64,000 nt of DNA, from contig JAQGBZ010000072.1 in NCBI GenBank assembly GCA_034687125.1, positions 1-64,000 of the forward strand, read 5' to 3'. This document shows, one piece after another, positions 1 to 10,400 of the stretch. The position numbers and the translations under genes are program-made. Source of the stretch: Neelides folsomi. Taxonomy: Eukaryota > Arthropoda > Collembola > Neelipleona > Neelidae. A model generated the notes under the pieces. The model did no database searches and was not told the origin of the DNA. It worked only from the letters and a program-made list of their open reading frames with translations. Each line of letters starts with the position of its first letter. The stretch's first letter is position 1.

Positions 1-98
1 AGAAGGTCAAAAGGACTCATTACCATTGCAAGACTTGCCTTATCGCGCTGTGCCCAACAAGTTGTTTTGAGGATTATTATACAAAAGTTATAAAGTGA
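1..98 (+). CDS. piggyBac-type transposase, C-terminal end (partial)
   Basis: Reading from base 3, the plus strand encodes 31 residues and a TGA at 96-98. The peptide carries the cysteine-rich zinc finger that ends piggyBac and PGBD transposases: CKTC, then LCPTSCF, then a Tyr-Tyr in place of the usual Tyr-His. The rest of the gene lies before the window, so whether the transposase is intact cannot be judged. About 500 bp downstream the sequence CAAAGGG-TTAA (587-597) looks like the right terminus of the same element. What is seen is the finger and the TTAA end; the family assignment rests on general knowledge of piggyBac C-termini. Confidence 0.7.
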   Translation, partial: KVKRTHYHCKTCLIALCPTSCFEDYYTKVIK

Positions 99-597
99 AT
101 TATAGTTTAATTGTTGTATTAATTGTGCTTTCGTTTGCTTCTAATTGGTAATTAGTTAAAGACCTTTAATATACTATGATTTGATACTTTTTTAAATTTT
201 TATTAAAAATGATAAAAAATGAAGGTGAAGGAGACGTTTTTTACATTTTTAACAAAAGGTTGAGCCCCTAAAGGGACGAGACCAGGTCTAGGGAATGCAT
301 CATTGCGACTATCATCTGATACCTTCTCGTGGACTTCAAATAATTTCATTTGTTCATACCTCTTACTTAAATTTTATTAAAACAATTAAAATCGTGTAAA
401 TTAATCGGAATTAGAGAGAAAAGTTTATTCCCTATCTTAAAAATTCTTCCCAGAAAATAGAAATCTTTTAATTTTGCACCTTCCAGAATTTGAAAATTCT
501 TTTATGAATAAATTGCCATATTTTGCCTGGAAACTTTAATTTTACTCCCATAAAATGAAAAGATTTCTAGTCATTTAGCGTCATGTCAAAGGGTTAA
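1..597 (+). mobile_element. piggyBac-like DNA transposon, right part
   Basis: The element enters from outside the window. It contains the transposase tail (1-98), about 490 bp of AT-rich 3' sequence, and a right end reading GTCAAAGGG at 585-593 followed by TTAA at 594-597. piggyBac elements insert at TTAA and have ends starting CCC, which this matches when read inward from the right. Only one end can be seen, so the inverted repeat and the paired TTAA cannot be confirmed here. Confidence 0.55.
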
Positions 598-2509
598 TGA
601 TCAAAGAGGTTTCCAGAAATGAAGCTAAATGCTAATTATGCAAGCCGATCAAAACAATCTTGACCTTGATTGAAACAGAATTCTTGATACGATCGCAAAA
701 GCAAGTTACTTTATCTGATATAAAAGCTTTATTTTTCTTGGATTCAACCCCAAATAGAAAATCTTCCGATAGATCCTCTTCATACTAATAAAATAAACAT
801 TTAAAAATCTTTAAATAATGATTAATTTTAATATAATAATTAAAACAAATTATAATTACGGAAAGCATTAAAATGCTTAAAACAGAATCTTGGTATTACC
901 TCAATCTTTCCGTTTTCTGCAATGTTTTGCCAATTTCCCTTCTTTTGATTTGATTGACTTTGTTCCTTAAAACAGTTTAGATTTATTTGATTGTAAAAAT
1001 TTATTTCAGATTTAAATGTTCATAATTTTTAGATATTTATATCAAATCAATAATTTATTTACCAAATGGACCTAACGTTTGTAGCAGTACTTCTTTGACT
1101 TTGTGGTGAGATTCGTTTTAACGTGATTGAGAAAAACAAATGATAAGACTTACACACTTCCCCTTTCCGGTTGATCTCTTTTTGATGAACTTCTGAGTAT
1201 TTGCTAACTTCGTCTCTATCCACATTATTAATTCTATATATTCGACCAGAATCAATACGAAGTTTACACAAACCACAATAACTTAATGGTATTATGATTA
1301 AATGTAAATAAATGAGAAACCTTGAAAGAATCTAGAAATTAAGAGAAAAGCAAGGAAAATATCTTAAGATTTTTAGAACGTGAAAGTTGTTATTTGTATC
1401 TTGTTGCCAATGACTTATCTTTTTTAAATATGCAAATTGAATTTTCTTTAAGTGATTCTTAATCATAATTATTTAATTGACCAAATACTTGAAAACAAAG
1501 CATGTCATCATTTTACATTTACCCAATAATGAAAGATAATGTTTTAATCTATTAAAAACATTAATAAAACTAACAGAAACTCTTTGGAGTATATTTTTCC
1601 CACACCGTTAAATTTTAAATACTATACAATTACATGCATTTGTAACCCTTACGTTTATAATTTACGTTTTGGTTAAAGAGATGCCATCAAGCTATAATTT
1701 ATACAATTTAAGTAATAATGAATGAGAAATAAGATGTACAAATTATATTAAAATCGTAAAATGGATTCTATAAATAAAAATTGTTAAAATCAAGCCCGGT
1801 TCTCTGGTAAACTTTAAAAGGTCCTAATTGTATCTCTTTTAATTTAATTTTAAATTACTAAAAATTACTATTATATTCGTGATATCCGCTATCAATTTAG
1901 TAAGAAAAACTATTTTAATTAATTCCATTAATTGAGACCTTCCCGTAAACTTGATTTTATCTTCTGATGCAATGATAATATTTATAAGACGTAAGATGAC
2001 ATCAATTGTTAAGTGAGAAATGAAATGGAAAGTGAAAATTGACGAAAAAATTCACTGGCCCAACCTTGGGGCCAGTCCAAGGTCATATATACTAAGTAAC
2101 TGAGAAGGTACAGCAAGTTAGAGGATATGGTTGATTTTTATAAAATTTGTGCAAGGTGTGACGTCATCGGTGCAGTAAACATGTAAGTTTTATATTAAAT
2201 GACTGGAGAGGCGACAATAAAGTGACAACCATATAATATTATTGCTCCAAATTATTATTTAAATGATTCAACACGTTTTATAAAAAGATTTTAAATAAAA
2301 GGTAAATCAATTAGGAATTTGTTAAATTATTCACGATCTTTAAATATTTTTAATAATGATTAAGTTAGAAAACCAAATTTCAATGAATTTCTGGGTCATA
2401 TTAAAGTTAAAAATTAATTGTAAAAAGGGGTAGCTTAAATGTATAGTGATTTATATTAAATAAAATTAATTCACAATAGAATTTGTCTTATAAAGAAACA
2501 AAATAGGAT
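598..2509. other. AT-rich stretch without a convincing gene
   Basis: No gene is recognised. A minus-strand open stretch at about 1160-1290 could encode a short basic peptide with a Cys-x2-Cys pair (YCGLCKLR). It might be a worn exon linked to the THAP ORF upstream of it on that strand, but splice signals are weak. At 2046-2068 there is a short inverted repeat (ACTGGCCC / GGGCCAGT). Confidence 0.4.
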
Positions 2510-2800
2510 TTACTTATTAATAGAGTAACCAACTTTTGGAAAATTGATGATATAACTCCTGGTTTTAATCATTTTACAATAGGCCTTCCAAAGCAATTCG
2601 TTTTTGAGATCACGCTCATAATCAGATTCCAAAAAGCGGGCAGAGCATACCCTTGCGTTCTTAACACTGGCATCTTTTTTTAATTTACATTTAACAAGCC
2701 ATTCCAAATATTCCTTTTTGTCTGGATGCGGGAAATGGTGATAAGACAAATGTTTCATTTTGTTGTAGTTTTTACAATCAAAAACATTACAGTTTGGCAT
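2510..2800 (-). CDS. THAP-domain-like ORF, probably degenerate
   Basis: The 96-codon ORF starts MPNCNVFDC and has the layout of a THAP zinc finger: two N-terminal cysteines (C4, C9), a central Trp (LEWLVKC) and a later cysteine in VCSARF. THAP fingers use C2CH ligands, and the last ligand is normally a His two residues after that cysteine (CSxHF). Here that position is Arg. The AVPTIF-type motif that normally closes the domain is also not visible. THAP domains occur in host DNA-binding proteins and in P-element transposases. A piggyBac relic lies nearby, so this may be a worn transposon fragment rather than a working gene. The start is the first ATG and has A at -3. No partner exon is secure. 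Confidence 0.5.
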   Translation of the reverse strand: MPNCNVFDCKNYNKMKHLSYHHFPHPDKKEYLEWLVKCKLKKDASVKNARVCSARFLESDYERDLKNELLWKAYCKMIKTRSYIINFPKVGYSINK

Positions 2801-3093
2801 CTTCCACTACTTAAAATAATATAAAAGTTAATCAAAATTCATTTTATTCTTTAAAGTTAAATAATAATGATTCATTTCAATATTATACTAAATGCAATGA
2901 GATTTATATTAGTATTATTACGCTTTAATGAATTTCTGATCTCGTCCTTCGTTTTTGTTGTTCTTGTTCAATTCTTTTATGTTTTCGTCTTTAATTCAAA
3001 AGTAAATTTGAGTTACACGCATACATATAAACTTTTAATTTGAATTAGTTAATTGCAAAATTGATACCTAGCGGGAGATTATAATAAACATAC

Positions 3094-3179
3094 CGGTAAA
3101 AGACCGTCAGGGACCTGAGCTCATCAAACCTCAAATGGTCCAATGTAATCTTCCCATTTGCGTTGAGGAACGTAAAGAA
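3094..3179 (-). CDS. Orphan internal exon, unrecognised protein
   Basis: Minus-strand sequence between an acceptor (TTTATTTAG, ending at 3180) and a donor (CG|GTATGT at 3093) encodes 28 codons plus 2 bases, beginning FFTFLNANGKITLDHLRF and ending SLTVFYR. The codons use G or C at third positions more than the AT-rich flanks do, which looks like real coding sequence. I do not recognise the family, and I found no neighbouring exon in frame. The MATH-like gene at 7.4-15 kb ends with its own stop before reaching this point, so this exon probably belongs to another minus-strand gene or to an alternative end. Confidence 0.4.
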
Positions 3180-3277
3180 CTAAATAAAAACAATGATCAA
3201 TTAAGTAATCACTTAAAAATAATTTAAGTTGTTGATTGTTTTGAGAAATTAGCAGAATTTGGAAAGATTATTAGCGG

Positions 3278-3343
3278 CCCCATTGTGGGGTCAGACCAAA
3301 TCAAAGGGTTAACCCTTTGATTTGATCTGACCCCATAATTGGG
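3278..3343. repeat. 66-bp palindrome centred on TTAA
   Basis: Two 31-bp arms match at 28 positions around a central TTAA at 3309-3312. Read outward from the centre, each arm starts CCCTTTGATTTG and continues into TCTGACCCCA. The piggyBac end at 593 also reads CCCTTTGA inward from its TTAA. The palindrome could be two piggyBac-type termini abutting on one shared TTAA, or a tiny non-autonomous copy. Confidence 0.7.
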
Positions 3344-6300
3344 ATATCAAGAGAATGTCGATTAAAGAAAAAGATTATCCATATAACTAAATTCTATCTA
3401 TCTGTAAATATGGCATTAAAAGTTGCTGGAATATAAAGGCTTGGGTTTTTTATTTTCATTTACATTTGATCAAATTATTTACATTCAAAATATTAAAGGG
3501 TATATTATTAATATTTATTACATTATAAGTCTTAACTTTAAATGTGGAAATTAAATAACGAATTTCACCTTATATTCTACATTATATAATTTACATATTT
3601 AATATGGTACATAATACCTAGACTGGGGGATTTGACTGTTTTAGCTAGTTTTTAGGCTGATTAAAACTGGATAAAATAGGTTTTTTATCGGCTTCCTCTG
3701 CTTTCATACTTAGGATATTTTATTCAGTCTTATATCCAGCCCTTCTTAAAAAACCAGTCAAATCTCCCAGCCTAGCACAATACATATCGGTAGATAGTAT
3801 TTCATGCATATTATTACTTATATTATTTATCATGTTACATACAAAGATTATGTGTACATTCAATAGGTTTATCCCGTTTATCCAATACTATAGTATGGTA
3901 TATGTCATGTTTTTAACAATAATGCAAATAATAATTATACACTATTCATTAATCAATCATTCATTTTCATTATATTTGTATAATTAAGTAAGTACAATAT
4001 ATCATACATACTTACTTACAATTAGTGTTTATGGTATGTACCTAACTACAGGTACAAAGTACAATGGAGACATTTTTCACAATAAGGAATAGGAAAATAT
4101 TGACCATAAATAACATTTTTTTTACTAAAGGGTCATCTTCTAACCTTTGTGGGGTACACATTATACATAAGTATTATCATCTACTATACTTTAATTATTC
4201 GATTTAACGTTCGAAATGCCATCAAAAGTTATGTATATGATGAATGTGTTAAAACTTAAAACTTCTTTGATCCAATTTAACAAGTTAATTATTATCTAAT
4301 GACATGAGTATGAGTAGTATAGTGATGATACTACATTACATAAATATATTGTAATGTTGGTAGTCCTATATTCGAGAAGCATTGAAGCAGATGTTGGAAT
4401 TTAGAAATCTATGTATAGTATGTATGTAAATCTTGATAAAGAGCAAAAAATTACCATAATGTCGATATTTATACAATTACAAATACTACTATCCTTATAC
4501 TACAAATAGTACCTGGTTAAATACTGTTAAAGATAGATCTTAATGTTAGTCTATTATTCTATTATAACAAGTGCTAATCAGCGTTACTTTCTTTTTGATA
4601 TAACCAACAAATACATTTGGGTTCAACAGATTAAGCATTAAGCAATACTTATAACACATTTTTGACTTTCCAATAAGATAATCCATGAATTTTGCTAATA
4701 CAGATACTGCATTTATAGAGATAATTTTAATGGTATGAAAAATTCCATTCTTGTTGATTAATAAGTGGTAATTAATGTTATATTACTTATTAAAGGTATA
4801 AATATCAGAATTAGGCTTTGAAAGTTCTGGAAATATGTTAAGTAGCTTTGGGCCAGATAGTGTCATTTTGATAGAAGATTTAACCTTAACTTCTATTAGG
4901 AAAAGGTTTTCACATTAAGGACACAGCACGTTTGTTATTTTTTTGTTTTTTTTAAAGACAAGCTATGATCGTAGCTTGTAGCTAGCATAAGATCAACTAC
5001 CTATACAACCTTGTAAATGAGCTAACTAATACAACCTACTTTGAAATTTAACTAAAACAAATTGCCAATTAACAATTACAACTATTTGTATAGTTAGTAT
5101 TAACATTAGATTAATATTTAATTCTCATTCACTAATTACTTATGTACTACATATCCATACATATATACTCTTACACATGTAATACATTGTATGTAGGAAA
5201 TAAATTTTAATGTAGAATTATTCAGTATTTGAGGTATAATAATCTTAATAGGCATTACGTATTACCTAATATAGGTATTATTGTATGGGGAAATGAATAC
5301 TTATCTACCATTGTAAGTAGTAACTATTTAATAATATCCATACATATGCATAATACTAGAACGGTATGTAGGTAGTATAAGATAAATAAATAGGTAAATG
5401 TACAAAAACAATATTAGAGCTGCATTTATATTTTTAAAGCATGTACCATACATAATTACATTCCAACGAAATAAATATCTTATCACATCTGCATATGTAA
5501 TCTATATAAATTAGAATTCTTGGTAGGTATATTGTAGGTAATTTATTAAAATATTAAAAAAACTCAATTTAATATATTTGAAAAAAATAATGGCTATTTG
5601 ATGTCTTGCTCTATAAATTATCATAGTTCAAGCTTCGATTATAATCAATAATCATTCTTTAAGTATAAACTTACTTAAATGTAATGGTAATTATGTATAG
5701 AATTGTATAAAATACTTATTTAATAAAGTAAATTATAAGAGAAAACTAATTAATTATACAGAAAATCTAATTATTTAAGGAAATCTTGCGCTTTGGTACG
5801 TTAATTATTTAAATAATAAAAAAGCTTAGGCCATTATTGATAAAAACGGTCGGAGAAGACGATGATCCCTTTTTTATTTAATGAAAATAATGATAATTTT
5901 TTTATGCTTTCAAGCATAAAATAATTCAATCCTAAATGTAAGTTCTTTTCATTAAAAAATACTTTGTATTTTGTTCTTTTAAGTATTGGTATGATATGGA
6001 AAGACATTATAAATAAATAAAATAGTGCTGATACTGGTAATATTGATACCCATGATCTGACTCATTTCATAGATAGGGTAATAATAGTAATAATGATAGA
6101 GTACAAAACTGACTGAATGTGAGTGAGTGAGTTAATAAAGATTGGTATTCTTTATGCAAAAATATATCCTAGATTTAAAATTTTCATGAAACATGCATAC
6201 TAAATAAAAGTGTTATTAAATGTGCTGAGCACGTTCTATGGTTCTACTCGTATAAATGTGGTTTCGGTTTGAAAGTGTTCATTCTGGATTCATGCCAGAA

Positions 6301-7426
6301 TCAAGTTAGTGTCATAATTCATTTCAAATCCCTCATCAGGAAAAAAAAGCGGATTAAAGGTGGTAAATTTACTTTTATCAGTGTAGTGGACTGAATAAAA
6401 TTACTTGTGGTACCTTTGTTATTTTTAATAAAATTTAATAACATAAAATGTATTTCTGAAATGTATAAATAATAAAGATTTAATTTAATATATTATAGTA
6501 TATTATATATTTAAAAACCCATAAACCCATAAACCCATATATGTAATATTAATATTATATAAAAACCTATGTATGTATGTTAGTGAGAGTGAAAGAACTC
6601 TATGAGTGTCAGTAAATTCTAAAAAATTGAGTGAATGGAAGAGATGAAATGTTGATGTATTAAATTTTTAGTTTTGTAAAAAATACATATATTATATAGC
6701 AATGTGGTAATTGTAAGTAAGTACATAGAATATATAGGTAGTATACCTATAAAATGAGCACATCTATTACTAAAACAATTGAGAAGCAGCATCAATCCAG
6801 ATAAAAGGTATTATCCAATTTTAACAAAATAGTGCGAGTATAGAGATTTAAAAAATTAGATAGTTAGAAATCCGTTAACATGCGTTAGAAATTGAGAAAT
6901 AAAATGAAAATGTTTCAGCAGTTTAGTCGATAAACTTATTTTTCTATGATTCAATGTGTAGTTTGAATGATCTACACGATTTGAATCATTCAATGAATTT
7001 TAATTTTACCAATTTAAAAGGCTGATGTATCAATAAGATACATAACTACCTTCAAAATGTATTACATATATATAAGTAATTTATAGTATTAATTAAGTAG
7101 GCATTATAGTAGTTAATCTAAAAATTAATAAATTCATAACTGTTTAAATTGTATGTAGATTGGAGTACATTATAAGTAAAAGGTATAGCTTTAATTTACA
7201 TCTACTGCACTAGCGCAGTGTATGAATATTTTTGTTCATGTAGGTAAGGTCATTGGTTTCGAGGATATTTTGTATGTAATATTTACATAATAAGACTATG
7301 TACGTATAAGACTATGCGGAATACATTATGTTATGTAATTTGGTTCTATAACGGTGAGATGAGGGTTTTTTGATGGATGGATATAATAATATTTATATAG
7401 CTAGTACTAGATATATAATATGCCTT
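3344..7426. other. AT-rich non-coding stretch with one MITE
   Basis: No gene is recognised in about 4 kb. It holds the inverted-repeat element at 3618-3775, a short tandem run of ATAAACCC units near 6516-6538, and an ACTGACTGA...GTGAGTGAGTGAG motif at 6107-6131 that recurs at 39823-39848. The rest is TATGTA/TACCTA-rich low-complexity DNA. Confidence 0.5.
3618..3775. mobile_element. Short inverted-repeat element (MITE-like)
   Basis: The ends are inverted copies: CTAGACTGGGGGATTTGACTG on the left and CTAGGCTGGGAGATTTGACTG read inward from the right (19 of 21 positions). Weaker pairing continues inward. No coding capacity is seen, and the target-site duplication is not clear. Confidence 0.65.
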
Positions 7427-10400
7427 CTAGGCGTATTCAGTGTCAGTGGAAACATTTCGATCTAGGAAAGGTCGATGGTTGCATGAGTCGTAAGGTTCTT
7501 CGACCAAGTTCGTCGTCGTTCCACCTCGACTTTGAGCATACGCGATGCTCTTCTGGTAACTGAACAGCTGCCGTTCCAAACTGTAGTTTTCTGCCTGGAG
7601 AGCCCCGATCTCCTTCCTGTAATTTTACTCCTTTATTATTCATATCTTAAAATCTTGAATTCATCTCCTATCTCTGCATTTCCTTAGGAATTTCACTTCC
7701 TGTCAGTCCGACTTTCCTTTCCAATGGCTTTGAATCACAGTCAAAACACACTTTGCCATATTTCAACATTCCTTTTATGATATTACATATAATTTACGAG
7801 TTTTTAATTAATGAATGTCTTAATGTTAGGTGTTATCAATTCTACAGAATAAATATACTTATTACATAAAATTTTACAATATATGTAATGTATAATGAAA
7901 GATTATACATAGATTCATGAATATGAATTTTATGAAATGCTCAATTGATTTTTTGGGATACCTATAAAGGATTATAACTGTTCTTTCTAATAGCGTTCTA
8001 AATTACTTATATAAATAAAAGATTATGGAGAGAGAGAAAAGCAAACTGTGGTGTGCCGTCAACCATATTTCTGCGACTAGCTTTAAAGGATTTGCTTTGT
8101 TCAATCCTAGTAATTAAAGTTTATCTTATCCATATTTGATTAACAATCTCTTTGTATCCTTCGCATACAAGTATGCCTACATAAATATGAGAAGATATAA
8201 AATTAAAATGGACGTTTATGCAAGGTTTATTTTGTTTTAAACTAATCGAGGAGTTGATCCTAAGCTAATGGAAAGTCTTGTCTTTATTAAACATCCTTTA
8301 TATTCAATGTAAACGATAGCCGTTTCTAGCCCATTCCGACTTATTTTACCAAGGTTGTGAGAAGGGATATGGATAAAATTACCTCATCTGGTAGTTATGA
8401 ACTCTAGTGACGTCGTCGTACTTGTGGTAAGTCGACTGGAAGAGAAGGTACGACTCGCCCCATTCGATTTGAACTCGCACTTGCTGCTTCTCATTCAAGT
8501 AAAAGCTGTTCGGGTCTCGAATCTGAAATTAATCTTTTAATTCTTCATCGGAGAAGACCCAAACGTCTTTTATCCTTTCATTAAGTAATTGAGTCTCAGC
8601 GGACTCTGGCTTAATTATTCATATTATAAGATTACATATATCGTTAGTTATTAAATGTATACTAATGCGTATGTAAATACATAACTTAGGTACAAATACA
8701 TAGAATATGCAGTATTTCTGTATACTTACTTAAGATTACTAGAGTATATATTACATATAAATATGAATGCATATTATATACATCTTGTTTACTTTGTACC
8801 TTTCTTTATTAAATTCCTAATAATACTACAATAATAATACTTCCTTAGTTATTAGGAATTTAAAAAAGAAAGGTATAAAGTAAACACGCTGTATATACAA
8901 TATTACATGCATCAAATAGGTTCATAATGAATATCATGACTAATAGACTTGTAAGTAATAAAGCCATGCACAAAAACTTTTCCACACTAAAATAAATTGC
9001 GAAATTTATAGAACCAATTGACTAAATCACAAACCAATGTAGTGGGATGTTGAAAATAAGCTTTAAACAATACCCAGTGAGTTTGAAAGAGCCATCACTT
9101 TTATAAAACTGAAATTTCGAAAAAATTCAAAATCCGGGTGCATCAAAATTATTTCCACATCCGGCTTTCCCCGGACTTCCACTTCTTTTTTCGGGTTTTT
9201 AAAATCAGGTATGGATTTTGTAATAATTTTTATTATTTAGAATAATTATTTAATGAGTAAATAATTCAAAAAATACAATTCCCTAACGATGGTTGTTTAT
9301 TTAGTGACAATGGGAAGAGGACCGTTATTGACCGAATTCCAAAAAGGGCAAATCGTCGCTTTGCGTAGAAACGGCCAGTCTTTTCGCGAAATTGGAAGAG
9401 AAATTGGTCGGGATTTTTCGACTATTGCCAAATTTGTCAAAAATAAAGAAAACACGCCGCCTGGTCCAAGGAGGGAGAGAAGAGGAAGACCAAAAAAGTG
9501 AGCCCCGTTGACGAACGCCACTTTCGCCGACTTGCCAGCAACCAGAGAATTTCTTGTGCCCAAATCAAAAGCCAACTCAACTTGGACATTTCCAGGGAAA
9601 GCGTTAGGAGAATGTTGAATTCAACTCCAACGCTTAAATTTCGCAAAATGGTTGTCCGTCTGAAGTTACAACGAGAGCTTATTGCGCGTAGGTTGGCCTG
9701 GGCTGAAGACAAAGTTCAGTTCCCAGGAAGATGGAGGAAGATAGTCTGGTCCGACGAGAAAAAGTGGAATCTGGATGGCCCCGACGGATTTCGAGGTTAC
9801 TGGCACGATTTGAGAAAGGAAAAGAAGATTTTCTCCAAGAGGCATTTGAGAGATGGATCCTTCATGGTATGGGCAGCGTTCTCATACGCTGGCAAGTCAA
9901 CCCTCGCCTTCACTCCTCCTTGTCTTGATGCCAATGAATACCAGTATGTTCTCGGTGAACATTTACTGCCATTTTGGCATGGCCTGGACCATGCTCCATA
10001 TGATCGCCCCACAAAATGGAGGTTTGTGCAGGATGGAGCTCGTCCTCACACAGCAGTGTCGACAATAGAGTGGCTAGAAGAGAACAATGTTCCCGTTATG
10101 GATCATCCGGCCGTTTCTCCTGATCTCAACCCCATCGAAAATTTATGGGGAATTATGGCACGTCGTGTATACGCCGATGGGAGGCAATTTGACGACCTTC
10201 CAAGCCTCCGAGCAGCGGTCCAACAAGCATGGGATGAAATTCCCCTCAATATTCTTCAGACGCTGGCAACTTCTATGCAGCGACGAGCACTTCAAGTAGT
10301 TGCAAGTCGTGAAGGTCACATTAAAGTTTAGCCATAAAATAAACTCAAAAAATCTTAAATGCTTTAAAGATTAACTGTTTTAAAAAAGCGTGGAAATTAT

